A stretch of DNA of 64,000 nucleotides. Origin: an uncultured Clostridia bacterium. Lineage in GTDB: Bacteria > Bacillota > Clostridia > Oscillospirales > Ruminococcaceae. The DNA is taken from contig CALWNN010000082.1 in assembly GCA_944382845.1 (NCBI GenBank), positions 1 to 64,000 on the forward strand, given 5' to 3'. The notes under the pieces are model-generated. The model had not been told where the DNA came from. It did not search any database and saw only the letters and a program-made list of their open reading frames with translations. The position numbers were made by a program, and so were the translations under genes. The stretch's first letter is position 1, and each line of letters starts with the position of its first letter. This document shows, one piece after another, positions 18,763-28,248 of this stretch.

Positions 18763-19194
18763 ATGAAAATTAAATTTACACCTTTTGTTAGAAAAGTAAA
18801 ATATTATGAAACAGACAAAATGGCGATTGTTCATCACTCAAATTACATCAGATGGTTTGAAGAAGCCAGAATAGATTTTCTTGAAAAGGCCGGGTTTCCA
18901 TTCGAAAAAATGGAAGCTGAAGGAATACTCATGCCTGTATTAGAGGCAAACTGCAAGTACAAGCATCCTTCAAGGTTTGGGGATACGGTTGAAATTTATA
19001 CAGAGATTACTGAGTTTAACGGCTGTCGATTGACTGTAAGATATAAAGTTATTAATGTCACCGCCGGCCGTCTTCTTTGTGCGGAAGGGTGTTCAAAACA
19101 TTGTATAACAGATACGAACATGAGGCCTATCCGGACTCAGCGTTCTCATCCGGAAATCTTTAAAGTATTCAGCGAAGCGGTTATATCGGAATAA
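18763..19194 (+). CDS. YbgC/FcbC-type hotdog acyl-CoA thioesterase
   Basis: The 143-aa protein has the hotdog signature YYETDKMAIVHHSNYIRWFEEAR, where Asp18 is the likely catalytic residue and HHSNY follows the usual place of GxxxH. Length matches single-domain 4-hydroxybenzoyl-CoA thioesterase relatives. It hydrolyses acyl-CoA thioesters; the natural acyl chain cannot be deduced. It is a single-gene unit with its own consensus promoter, divergent from alaS. Confidence 0.85.
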   Translation: MKIKFTPFVRKVKYYETDKMAIVHHSNYIRWFEEARIDFLEKAGFPFEKMEAEGILMPVLEANCKYKHPSRFGDTVEIYTEITEFNGCRLTVRYKVINVTAGRLLCAEGCSKHCITDTNMRPIRTQRSHPEIFKVFSEAVISE

Positions 19195-19522
19195 TATAAT
19201 GCCCGTTAGCGGAAGCAATGAGTTGTAACAAATACATCTCATTGCCGAACCTGTAAAGGCGGGTCAAGCGCATAGTACATTTAATCGAACAAATTCATAC
19301 TCCTCTAATAACAAGGAATAGAGACAGTATAACCCCTGTTTCAAAATAACTCCTACGTCATAGTCAAGAACGCAGTTATCAGCAATATAAGACATAAGTT
19401 AAAACATAATAAAGTCAACGAAACCTCTTTCGGACATAGTTATACGGAACATCATTGCAAGAAACCGGTATGGCTTTATGGCTTTAAATATTTTAAAAGC
19501 TTCAGTTAGCGCCTACCTTTTG
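19195..19522. other. non-coding gap of about 330 bp with inverted repeats
   Basis: No plausible gene is seen on either strand. GCAATGAG (19215-19222) pairs with CTCATTGC (19237-19244), enclosed by GCCCG near 19200 and CGGGT near 19260, a nested structure that could be RNA. The remainder looks like decayed sequence. A GCTTTAAATATTTTAAAAGC palindrome lies near 19482-19501, downstream of ahcY. Confidence 0.4.
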
Positions 19523-20761
19523 TTATGCGTTATAAAGATAGTCATATTGTTTTCCTGTGAGGCTGTCAATTTCAAAATTCCAATAGCTTAGTTTATATCT
19601 TGCCACTTCGTTATCAACCTCTTCAGGAACATCAATTATCATCTTATCGAATTTTCCGTTATTTTTGACGATATATGCCGCAGAAAGAGCTTGAATCGCA
19701 AAGGACATATCCATGATCTCAGCCGGATGTCCATCGCCCGCCGCAAGGTTTACAAGTCTGCCCTCGGCAATAACATATATCCAGTTTCCGTTTGAGAGTT
19801 TATATCCCTGAATATTGTTTCTTGCTTCTCTTGTTTCAACAGCTATTCTTTTAAGTCCTGCTACATCCACTTCAACATCAAAGTGACCTGCATTACAACA
19901 TATTGCTCCGTCCTTCATGTTCATAAACGACTTTTCGGTAATAACGTCGCAGCATCCTGTAACCGTTACAAAAAAATCTCCCACCTTTGCGGCTTCCTCC
20001 ATTTTCATTACAGTAAAACCGTCCATAACAGCTTCGATTGCCTTGATCGGGTCTATCTCGGTAACAATAACCTTTGCCCCAAGACCCTTGGCTCTCATTG
20101 CAACGCCTTTTCCGCACCAGCCGTATCCCGCAACAACAACATTTTTTCCTGCAACGATAAGATTAGTTGTGCGGTTTATTCCGTCCCAGACAGACTGACC
20201 TGTACCATAACGGTTATCAAAAAGATACTTACATCTTGCGTTATTTACAAGAACCATTGGAAATTTCAGCTTGTTTTCCTTATCAAGAGCAATAAGGCGG
20301 TGGATTCCCGTAGTAGTTTCCTCACAGCCTCCCATTACCTTTGAAATAAGTTCAGGGTGATAGGTATGAATATGGTTTACAAGGTCTCCGCCATCATCGA
20401 TAATTACGTCAGGGCCTATCTTGATTACCTCGTCAATGTGACGTGTATATTCTTCCTCAGTCGCTCCATGCCAGGCAAAAACGTTGAGTCCGTCATGAAC
20501 AAGCGCTGCGGCAACATCGTCCTGAGTTGAAAGAGGGTTGCTTCCTGTAACATACATTTCGGCTCCTCCTGCGGCAAGCACCTTGCAAAGATATGCGGTT
20601 TTTGCTTCAAGATGAACGGAAAGAGCAATCTTTTTTCCCTCAAAGGGTCTTTCCTTTGAAAATCTTTCTTCAAGGTGTCTTAAAAGACACATATTCTGTT
20701 TTACCCACTGGATTTTTGTTGCTCCACTTTCCCAAAGCTTTTCATCTCTTATTTCAGACAT
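19523..20761 (-). CDS. ahcY: adenosylhomocysteinase
   Basis: This enzyme splits S-adenosylhomocysteine reversibly to adenosine and homocysteine using bound NAD. The 412-aa protein has the Rossmann motif VVAGYGWCGKGVAMRAKGLG, the substrate region DDGGDLVNHIH and GHFDVEVD. It is the shorter bacterial/archaeal form without the extra insertion of many homologues. It lies 20 bp after mtaD, which deaminates S-adenosylhomocysteine and methylthioadenosine, so the pair handles methylation by-products. Confidence 0.92.
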   Translation of the reverse strand: MSEIRDEKLWESGATKIQWVKQNMCLLRHLEERFSKERPFEGKKIALSVHLEAKTAYLCKVLAAGGAEMYVTGSNPLSTQDDVAAALVHDGLNVFAWHGATEEEYTRHIDEVIKIGPDVIIDDGGDLVNHIHTYHPELISKVMGGCEETTTGIHRLIALDKENKLKFPMVLVNNARCKYLFDNRYGTGQSVWDGINRTTNLIVAGKNVVVAGYGWCGKGVAMRAKGLGAKVIVTEIDPIKAIEAVMDGFTVMKMEEAAKVGDFFVTVTGCCDVITEKSFMNMKDGAICCNAGHFDVEVDVAGLKRIAVETREARNNIQGYKLSNGNWIYVIAEGRLVNLAAGDGHPAEIMDMSFAIQALSAAYIVKNNGKFDKMIIDVPEEVDNEVARYKLSYWNFEIDSLTGKQYDYLYNA

Positions 20762-20781
20762 AATAACTTCCTTTCTTTTGA

Positions 20782-22071
20782 TTAATTTTTCCCGTGAATT
20801 TTTTCAGCAGTTTTTGCTGTATAATAATAAATCTTTTCAGTATCAAGAGTAGTAGGTTCACCCTTGTCAATTAAAATTTTTCCGTCAACAAGTACTGTTT
20901 CGATCTCAGTACCTCTTGCAGAATAGCAAAGAGCAGCCAGAAGGTCGGTTCTCGGGTAAAACTGAGGCTGATGAATGTCCATAACAAAAAGATCTGCTTT
21001 ATTTCCTATTTTTAATTCGCCGCAGTTTGCAACATCAAGCGCCTTAGCGCCATTTACTGTTGCACATTTATAGGTGTCGGAGGCACTGACAGCTACAGGA
21101 TCGTGATTTACACCCTTATGGATAAGGGCGTTAAAATTCATTTCACGGAACATATTCTGACCGTTGTTGCTACCGGGTCCGTCTGTTCCTATTGCAACAT
21201 TCACATTTTTGTCAAGCATTTTCTTGATTGGAGCAATTCCATTTGCAAGTTTTAAATTTGAAACAGGATTTGCTCCAACGTTTACGTTATATTTAGCAAA
21301 AATATCTATGTCGCTGTCGGTAAGCTGAACGCAGTGAGCGCATATTGTTTTGTTTTCAAAAACTCCAAGACTTTCAAGATATTCCGTAGGAGTTTTTCCG
21401 TACTTTTCAAGTGCTTCCTTATGCTCCACAGGAGATTCGTCAAGATGAATATGGATAGGAAGTCCCATTTTCTTTGCTTCTTCAGAAACGATTTTGAGAT
21501 ATTCTCCGTCGCAGGTATAGATTGCATGAGGTCCGAACATAAATGTTAAAAGAGGGTCATCCCTGAAGTTTTCCATTTCTTCTTTTGCGTCGCTAAGTCT
21601 TTTCATTCCGTATTCGGCTCTTCCTTCGCCTACTATTCCTTTTGATATAACAGCTCTCATTCCTGCGTCAGTCACAGCTCTTGGAACCACATTTTTTGTA
21701 ATATGCATATCAAGAAATGTCGTTGTTCCAGACTTCAGCATTTCAAGGCAGGAAAGCTGAGTTCCCCAGTAAATATCCTCGTCGTCAAGCATATCCTCCT
21801 TAGGAAGTATCTTTTTAAACAACCATTCTTCAAATATCACATCGTCTGCGCTGTTTCTGAAAACAGACATATAAGCATGGTTATGAGCATTTATAAGTCC
21901 TGTGCTTAGAAGTTTATTTTCCCCCTCAAAAACTCTGTCAGCCTTGAAGTTTTCAGGAGGAGTATCAATTCCCGAAATAATATCATCTGTAACGTAAACA
22001 TTTGTCTTCCTTACTTCGTATTTGCCGTGTTTAGGAATTATAGCCAGAATGTTCTTGAAATGATAATTCAA
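20782..22071 (-). CDS. mtaD: 5-methylthioadenosine/S-adenosylhomocysteine deaminase
   Basis: This amidohydrolase has zinc ligands in INAHNHAYMSVF, LPIHIHLDE and CAHCVQLTD, and the Asp in IGTDGPGSNNGQNM. The TTG at 22071 is chosen as start because AAAGGTG lies seven bases upstream; a GTG at 22098 has no ribosome binding site. The product is 429 aa. It converts S-adenosylhomocysteine to the inosyl form, or methylthioadenosine to methylthioinosine, and is cotranscribed with ahcY. Confidence 0.88.
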   Translation of the reverse strand: MNYHFKNILAIIPKHGKYEVRKTNVYVTDDIISGIDTPPENFKADRVFEGENKLLSTGLINAHNHAYMSVFRNSADDVIFEEWLFKKILPKEDMLDDEDIYWGTQLSCLEMLKSGTTTFLDMHITKNVVPRAVTDAGMRAVISKGIVGEGRAEYGMKRLSDAKEEMENFRDDPLLTFMFGPHAIYTCDGEYLKIVSEEAKKMGLPIHIHLDESPVEHKEALEKYGKTPTEYLESLGVFENKTICAHCVQLTDSDIDIFAKYNVNVGANPVSNLKLANGIAPIKKMLDKNVNVAIGTDGPGSNNGQNMFREMNFNALIHKGVNHDPVAVSASDTYKCATVNGAKALDVANCGELKIGNKADLFVMDIHQPQFYPRTDLLAALCYSARGTEIETVLVDGKILIDKGEPTTLDTEKIYYYTAKTAEKIHGKN

Positions 22072-22138
22072 AAAATCACACCTTTCACTGATATTCACCT
22101 ATTATCTTACCACAAAATCTGAAAAAAAGCAACAGAAA

Positions 22139-22172
22139 AAACCGCCGTCCGAAATTCGGACAACGGTTTTCC
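22139..22172 (-). terminator. terminator of the glycogen operon
   Basis: On the minus strand, AACCGTTGTCCGAA pairs with TTCGGACGGCGGTT with two internal mismatches and runs into TTTTTT. It lies just after the glgA stop. Confidence 0.7.
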
Positions 22173-22187
22173 CCCAACAAAAAATCT

Positions 22188-23603
22188 TTAGTGAATATCG
22201 GTATAGAGACCAATGTAAAGCTGAGCCGAGCGCTTCCAGCTGAAATCCTGGATAAATGCATTGCTTACAAGCTGAGCCCAACGAACTTGATCATCATAGA
22301 GATGTCTTGCTCTGGTGCAGGCGTCAAGCATATCATGAGCGTTATATGATTTGAATGTAAATCCGTTTCCGCCAAATTCTCCGGCGTCCTTGATACTGTC
22401 CTTGAGTCCGCCTGTTTCTCTGACGATTGGAATTGTTCCGTATCTTAAAGCAATCATCTGAGCAAGTCCGCAAGGTTCGCTCTGAGATGGCATAAGGAAC
22501 ATATCGGCGCCGGCATAAATTCTTCTTGAAAGGTCCGGAACAAAGCCTATCCTTAGTCCAACTCTATCAGGATAGCGGTATTTCATCTCAGAGAAAAAGT
22601 CCTCATATATCTTTTCGCCCGAACCTAAAATAGTAAATTTATAGCCAAGCCTTATAATATCTTCAAAAACGTATTTTACAAGGTCAAGACCTTTATGAGA
22701 AACAAATCTTGTTACAATTCCGATAACAGGCTCATTTCCAGGGGCAACCCCCATTTCCTCAAGAAGTTTCTGTTTGCATACAGCCTTTCCTGACTTGTCC
22801 TTTATCGAGAAGTTCTTTGGGATAGCCTTATCCGTTTCAGGATTATAGATATCCTGATCTATTCCGTTCAAGAATCCGCAAAGCTTATACTGTTTTTTAA
22901 CAAGTATCCTGTCAAGACCGTGTGAATACCATGGATCAAGAATCTCCTTTGCATAAGTAGGCGAAACGGTTGTTACCTTATCAGCAGTTTCAATAGCGCC
23001 CTTCATAAAGTTTACATCGCCGTCGTACTCAAGTATCTGTGAGTGATATGCCGGTATTCCCATAAGATCGTTTAAAAGCTCCATGCCGTATCTGCCCTGG
23101 TAAGCAATATTATGGATAGTAAACACTGTCTTTATGTCCTCGTAGCCGGGTTGGTAGCGATAGAAAATATCGTAGTAAACCGGCACTAAAGCTGTCTGCC
23201 AGTCATTACAGCTGAGAACGTGTGGTCTGAAGTCAATATAATGAAGCATTTCAAGAATAGCTCTTGAGAAGAAAATAAATCTTTCTGCGTCATCATAAAA
23301 TCCGTAAAGACCGTTTCTGTTAAAATAATATTCATTGTCAAGAAGGTAGTATGTTACTCCGTTTACAACACTTGTGAACACACCGCAGTACTGATTTCTC
23401 CATGCAACAGGCACAGTGAAATTTGTAAGGTAGTGACAGTTGTCCTTAAGCTCCTGCTTGATAGAGCCGTAGTATGGCATAACTACTCTGCATTCATGTC
23501 CGCCTTCTTCATTTATAGCTCTTGGAAGCGAGCCGGCAACGTCGGCAAGACCGCCTGACGCTGCAAACGGCAGAGCTTCACTTGAACAATACAAAATATT
23601 CAA
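22188..23603 (-). CDS. glgA: glycogen synthase (ADP-glucose)
   Basis: GlgA is a GT5 transferase that extends alpha-1,4-glucan from ADP-glucose. The N-terminal AASGGLADVAGSLPRA corresponds to the KTGGL-type ADP-glucose loop, and SQSEPCGLAQMIALRYG with RETGGLKDS is the C-terminal nucleotide-sugar site. It uses a TTG start eight bases after GGGAGG and has 471 aa, normal for the family. It is the last gene of glgB-glgC-glgD-glgA. Confidence 0.94.
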   Translation of the reverse strand: MNILYCSSEALPFAASGGLADVAGSLPRAINEEGGHECRVVMPYYGSIKQELKDNCHYLTNFTVPVAWRNQYCGVFTSVVNGVTYYLLDNEYYFNRNGLYGFYDDAERFIFFSRAILEMLHYIDFRPHVLSCNDWQTALVPVYYDIFYRYQPGYEDIKTVFTIHNIAYQGRYGMELLNDLMGIPAYHSQILEYDGDVNFMKGAIETADKVTTVSPTYAKEILDPWYSHGLDRILVKKQYKLCGFLNGIDQDIYNPETDKAIPKNFSIKDKSGKAVCKQKLLEEMGVAPGNEPVIGIVTRFVSHKGLDLVKYVFEDIIRLGYKFTILGSGEKIYEDFFSEMKYRYPDRVGLRIGFVPDLSRRIYAGADMFLMPSQSEPCGLAQMIALRYGTIPIVRETGGLKDSIKDAGEFGGNGFTFKSYNAHDMLDACTRARHLYDDQVRWAQLVSNAFIQDFSWKRSAQLYIGLYTDIH

Positions 23604-23631
23604 AACCTTATCCTCCCGTATGTTAATTGAA

Positions 23632-24759
23632 TTATACCGAAGCTCCCTTTCCGATAAACATCGGGTATAGAGCTGAACTTGTAAGAAGTCTGTTATCGCA
23701 GATATTTACATTCTTGTCAGTAATAATATTAGAGATCTCACAGTCCTTGCCGATAACGGTATCCTGCATAAGGATAGAGTTCTTCACCTTAGTTCCTTTT
23801 CCTACCTTTACGCCTCGGAAGAGTACACAATTCTCAACTTCACCCTCTATAACACAGCCATCAGCGATAAGCGAGCATGTTACGCTGCTTTCAAGACCGT
23901 ATTTTGAAGGAGCATTGTCGCGAACTTTTGTATAAATAGGTCTTTTAGGAACAAAGAGAGCCTTTGAGTTTTCGATATCAATAAGATCAAGATTTGCCTT
24001 GTAGTAGCTGTCAAGACTGAATATCTTGCGGTAGAAGTTATCATAGTTATAAGAAACTATCTTAAAATCCTTTACCTTCGCCTGCAAAACATCAGTTTCA
24101 AAGCTATAGAGACCTCTTGGGACAAAATTCTGGAGAAGATCGATAAGAAAGTCTTTTTTCATAACGAATATGTTAAGACTGATTGTACACTGACCGCTTA
24201 TAGGTCCTCTTACAATTACATCATGTATCCTGTTTTCTGTTCCAACAGCTACAACTGTGCTGCTAAGGGTTTCCTCTGAACTAAATATGCCTGATGTTGT
24301 CACAACGGTAATGTCTGCTCCGGAATCGATATGCTCAGTAACAATTGGTCTGAAGTCCATATTTGTTACAACATCACAGTCAGATAGAACAACATATTCG
24401 CACAATGAAGCTTTAATAAATCCCATAGCGCCATAAAGAGCTTCCAGTCTGCCTCTGTAAAGTCCTGTTTCAATGTGACCGAAAGGAGGAAGGATATGTA
24501 GTCCGCCCTTCTTTCTGGAAAGATCCCATTCTCTTGCCGATCCCAAGTGATCGAGAAGGGACTGGTAGTTTGATTTGGTAATAACACCGACCTCGCTCAT
24601 ACCGCTGTTTACCATATTTGAAAGCGGAAAGTCAATAAGTCTGTATCTTCCGCCGAAAAGTATCGAACCCATAGTTCTTGATTTAGTAAGTTCCGCCACA
24701 GTTCTGTCATGCATATTTGCAAATACAAGTCCGAGAACATTTGCCATATTGATTGCCAT
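23632..24759 (-). CDS. glgD: ADP-glucose pyrophosphorylase regulatory-like subunit GlgD
   Basis: GlgD resembles GlgC but the N-terminal GGxGxRL nucleotide loop is replaced (LVFANMHDRTVAEL), which makes it a non-catalytic or weakly catalytic partner. The rest keeps the nucleotidyltransferase fold (GGRYRLIDFPLSNMVNSGM) and the left-handed beta-helix (LIADGCVIEGEVENC). ATG at 24759 lies eight bases after GAAAGGGG. Ten-to-twenty-base spacing to glgC supports one heteromeric enzyme. Confidence 0.9.
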   Translation of the reverse strand: MAINMANVLGLVFANMHDRTVAELTKSRTMGSILFGGRYRLIDFPLSNMVNSGMSEVGVITKSNYQSLLDHLGSAREWDLSRKKGGLHILPPFGHIETGLYRGRLEALYGAMGFIKASLCEYVVLSDCDVVTNMDFRPIVTEHIDSGADITVVTTSGIFSSEETLSSTVVAVGTENRIHDVIVRGPISGQCTISLNIFVMKKDFLIDLLQNFVPRGLYSFETDVLQAKVKDFKIVSYNYDNFYRKIFSLDSYYKANLDLIDIENSKALFVPKRPIYTKVRDNAPSKYGLESSVTCSLIADGCVIEGEVENCVLFRGVKVGKGTKVKNSILMQDTVIGKDCEISNIITDKNVNICDNRLLTSSALYPMFIGKGASV

Positions 24760-24775
24760 TTTCAAGTCCCCTTTC

Positions 24776-25978
24776 CTACATATCTTCCGAAACGATATCT
24801 TTTGGCTTGATTACCGTTTCGGGTGAAATATTAAGTCCATGGCCTACTACGGCTACTCCCCACTCGTCACGGTTTTCAAAATCCTCAGGTCTTGCACCTA
24901 CTCGGCAGTTTTCCCCGATGACCGAGTTTTCTCCAATAATGGAATATTCAACTACAGCGCCTGCCTTTACAACAGAACCAGGCATAAGTATTGAATCTGT
25001 AACTTTAGCTCCGGTTTCAATTGTAACACCGTCTGAGATCATTGAAAAGTCTACAGTTCCGTCAATAACACAGCCTTCGGTTACCATAGAATTCTGTATT
25101 TTGGCATTCTTTCCGATAAGCTGAGGAGGCATTACAGGGTTTCTCGAATAGATCTTCCATGCAGGGTCATAAAGATCAATAGGAATATTAGGATTGATAA
25201 GATCCATATTGGCTTCCCAGAGGCTGTCAATAGTTCCTACGTCTTTCCAATAGCCATCAAAACGGTAAGCCACAAGCTTTTCACCTGCATTTTTCATATC
25301 AGGAATAATGTTCTTACCAAAGTCCTTGCTTGCATCCTTATCATTTTCATTAGCGATAAGATAAGCCTTGAGCTTTGACCATGTAAAAATGTAGATACCC
25401 ATTGAAGCAAGAGTCGAACGCGGATTCTTTGGCTTTTCCTCAAAATCAATGATGTTATCATCCTCGTCGGTTATCATAATACCAAATCTTGAAGCTTCGG
25501 CAAGAGGAACGTCAAGTACGGCAATTGTTGCGTCAGCCTGTTTTGCCTTATGATAGCTGAGCATTTTATTGTAGTCCATTTTGTAGATATGGTCGCCTGA
25601 AAGTATAATTACGTATTCAGGGTCATATCTGTCTACAAATTCGATATTCTGATAAATGGCGTTTGCGGTTCCCGAATACCAGTCTGCACCTGAAGCCTTC
25701 TGGTAAGGAGGAAGAACATGAACTCCTCCGTGGATTCTGTCAAGGTCCCAAGGCTGACCGTTTCCAATGTACTCGTTAAGAACAAGAGGCTGATACTGAG
25801 TAAGAACACCTACTGTATCGATACCTGAGTTTATGCAGTTTGAAAGGGGAAAGTCAATGATTCGATATTTAGCGCCATACGGCACTGCAGGTTTCGCAAC
25901 CTTCTGCGTCAATGCATACAAACGGCTTCCCTGACCGCCTGCAAGAAGCATTGCAACACATTCTTTCTTGTTGAACAT
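24776..25978 (-). CDS. glgC: glucose-1-phosphate adenylyltransferase
   Basis: GlgC makes ADP-glucose from ATP and glucose-1-phosphate. It has the catalytic loop [13 protein letters not shown], the FEEKPKNP motif and a C-terminal beta-helix ([15 protein letters not shown]). About 400 aa is the usual size. The ATG at 25978 follows GGTGG by nine bases; a GTG at 25987 is possible. It sits between glgB and glgD in one transcript. Confidence 0.94.
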   Translation of the reverse strand: MFNKKECVAMLLAGGQGSRLYALTQKVAKPAVPYGAKYRIIDFPLSNCINSGIDTVGVLTQYQPLVLNEYIGNGQPWDLDRIHGGVHVLPPYQKASGADWYSGTANAIYQNIEFVDRYDPEYVIILSGDHIYKMDYNKMLSYHKAKQADATIAVLDVPLAEASRFGIMITDEDDNIIDFEEKPKNPRSTLASMGIYIFTWSKLKAYLIANENDKDASKDFGKNIIPDMKNAGEKLVAYRFDGYWKDVGTIDSLWEANMDLINPNIPIDLYDPAWKIYSRNPVMPPQLIGKNAKIQNSMVTEGCVIDGTVDFSMISDGVTIETGAKVTDSILMPGSVVKAGAVVEYSIIGENSVIGENCRVGARPEDFENRDEWGVAVVGHGLNISPETVIKPKDIVSEDM

Positions 25979-25995
25979 AAAATTCACCCACCATT

Positions 25996-27966
25996 TTAAG
26001 ATTTTTTGTTGGTTTTCTTTGTTGTCTTATTTACCGTGGTTTTTTTCTCACCTGTCTTTTTAACAGCGGCACTCGCCTTTTTCTTCCTCTGCGGAGCTTT
26101 TTTAACTGTGAAATACATAACCGAAAACGGCGGTATCTCAATGGTAATCGACTGGTCATATCCGTGCATAGGCACATCCTCTGACTTCACCGTTCCGTTT
26201 ACGCAGGGACTGCCGTCGTCTGAAGAAGTGTTGAACGCCTCGGTATAGCTTCCTTTATATGGTACGCCAAAGCTGTAAACAGCTCTGCCGACAGGAACAA
26301 AATTACATACGACAATTATCTCATTGCCCTTAGTATCGATCCTTCTGAAAACTATGATGCTCTGCTTATAGTCGTCATTTGAGATCCAACTGAAGCCTTC
26401 CCATGAATAATCTATCTCCCAAAACTGAGAGTGTTCATTATAGAATCTATTGAGATTTTTGACGAATTTTTGATAGTTACGGTGTTCCTCGAACTGATCT
26501 ATCATAAACCATTCAAGCTCATTTTCATAGTCCCACTCTCTGAACTGTCCGAACTCGCTTCCCATAAACATAAGCTTCTTTCCCGGGTGTGCCATCATAT
26601 AGGCAAGGAAAGCCTTGGCCTGAGGAAACTTCTGATCAGGCATTCCCCACATCTTCTGGATAAGTGAGGCCTTACCGTGAACCACTTCGTCATGAGAGAT
26701 TGGAAGAATGAAATTTTCTGAAAACGCATAAAAGAATGAAAATGTAAGCATATTATGATTGAACGCTCTGTTTATGGGATCCATAGCCATATATCTGAGC
26801 ATATCGTTCATCCAGCCCATATTCCATTTGTAGTTGAAACCAAGTCCGCCGATATCAGCAGGCTTTGTCACCATTGGCCAAGCGGTGGATTCCTCAGCGA
26901 TCATCATTACGCCCGGGTACTTTCCGAAAACAACGGTATTTAACGTCTTGAAAAATTCAATTGCTTCAAGATTTTCATTCCCACCGTTTTTGTTTGGAGT
27001 CCACTGACCGTCCTGTCTGTCATAATCAAGATAAAGCATAGAAGCAACAGCGTCTACTCTCAGTCCGTCTATGTGGAATTTTTCTATCCAGTAAAGAGCG
27101 TTTGATACAAGGAAAGAAACAACCTGAGGTTTTCCGTAGTCAAACACTCTTGTTCCCCATGCAAGGTGATCTCTCTTTTTAGGATCCTCGTATTCGTAAC
27201 AGCAGGTACCATCGAACTCATAAAGTCCCGGAGCGTCTTTGGGAAAATGAGCCGGCACCCAGTCAAGAATAACCGCTATTCCGTTTCTATGAAATTTATC
27301 TATCATTTCCATGAAATCTCTCGGACTTCCGAAACGTGATGTCGGTGCGTAATAGCCTATACCCTGATATCCCCAGCTACCTTCAAATGGGTACTCCGCA
27401 AGAGGCATAAATTCTATATGAGTATATCCCATATCCTTTAAATACGGTATGACCTCGTCGGCAAACTGTAGATAGGTATAAAAGCTTCCGTCCTCGTTCT
27501 GCCTCCATGAGTTTAAGTGCACCTCATAAATATTAACAGGACTTTGATAAAATCCGTTTCTTGATTTTACCCATTCTCCGTCAGTCCAGTTGTAGCAATC
27601 AATATTGAAAACTCTTGTTCCTGTAGACGGGCTTCTTTCCATAAAACAGCCATAAGGGTCGGCTTTCATTCTTAAAACGCCGTCCGCACCTGTTATTGCA
27701 TATTTATAGGTCTCGTACTCCTTAATCCCGGGAACATATATCTCCCAACAGCCTGAATTCCCAATCTTGGTCATTTTATGAGATTTTTCATTCCAGTTAT
27801 TAAAATCTCCGACAAGAGCAACACCTTTTGCCTTTGGTGCCCAGACACGGAAAACGCATCCCTCTTCATCAAGATGTGAACCAAAAAAGCTATAGCTTTC
27901 AAAGTTTTTACCCTGCCCGAAAAGGTAAATAGGAATATCGCTTGTGTTAGCAATTTTTTCTACCAT
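25996..27966 (-). CDS. glgB: 1,4-alpha-glucan branching enzyme with Lys/Thr-rich tail
   Basis: GlgB cuts alpha-1,4 chains and makes alpha-1,6 branches. It has an N-terminal CBM48 ([20 protein letters not shown]), a GH13 barrel with nucleophile region [15 protein letters not shown], acid/base Glu in [10 protein letters not shown] and SHDEVVHGK, and the C-terminal beta domain. The ATG at 27966 is used because the upstream 32 codons to 28062 have no family match. After the normal end (SVMYFTVKK) there are about 34 extra residues almost entirely Lys, Thr, Ala and Asn, an unusual basic tail. First gene of the operon. Confidence 0.93.
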   Translation of the reverse strand: MVEKIANTSDIPIYLFGQGKNFESYSFFGSHLDEEGCVFRVWAPKAKGVALVGDFNNWNEKSHKMTKIGNSGCWEIYVPGIKEYETYKYAITGADGVLRMKADPYGCFMERSPSTGTRVFNIDCYNWTDGEWVKSRNGFYQSPVNIYEVHLNSWRQNEDGSFYTYLQFADEVIPYLKDMGYTHIEFMPLAEYPFEGSWGYQGIGYYAPTSRFGSPRDFMEMIDKFHRNGIAVILDWVPAHFPKDAPGLYEFDGTCCYEYEDPKKRDHLAWGTRVFDYGKPQVVSFLVSNALYWIEKFHIDGLRVDAVASMLYLDYDRQDGQWTPNKNGGNENLEAIEFFKTLNTVVFGKYPGVMMIAEESTAWPMVTKPADIGGLGFNYKWNMGWMNDMLRYMAMDPINRAFNHNMLTFSFFYAFSENFILPISHDEVVHGKASLIQKMWGMPDQKFPQAKAFLAYMMAHPGKKLMFMGSEFGQFREWDYENELEWFMIDQFEEHRNYQKFVKNLNRFYNEHSQFWEIDYSWEGFSWISNDDYKQSIIVFRRIDTKGNEIIVVCNFVPVGRAVYSFGVPYKGSYTEAFNTSSDDGSPCVNGTVKSEDVPMHGYDQSITIEIPPFSVMYFTVKKAPQRKKKASAAVKKTGEKKTTVNKTTKKTNKKS

Positions 27967-28104
27967 TATAACATATTCATTCCTTTCGCAGGTCGAAGGG
28001 CAAAGCATCTGTATAAATAAACTATGCCCGGAATTTTTCCACAAATAAATCCCTGCTGCCATAAAATATGCAGTGATCCGACCGGCTATAATATCCTATA
28101 TCTT

Positions 28105-28133
28105 ATTTTAACCTTTTTTGAATTGAATTTCAA
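28105..28133 (-). promoter_or_regulatory. promoter of the glg operon
   Basis: Minus-strand TTGAAA (28128-28133) and TAAAAT (28105-28110) have 17-bp spacing, leaving a leader of roughly 130 nt before glgB in which I see no strong terminator. Confidence 0.6.
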
Positions 28134-28248
28134 GTGGTTTTGTAGAATTTTTAGTATTCACACATATTAGTAGGGTTATGTTTGTTTATATTGCACAAAA
28201 TGTTTCAACTTTTAATGCTTAATGGTTTAATTTTTGTTAATAAACCAC

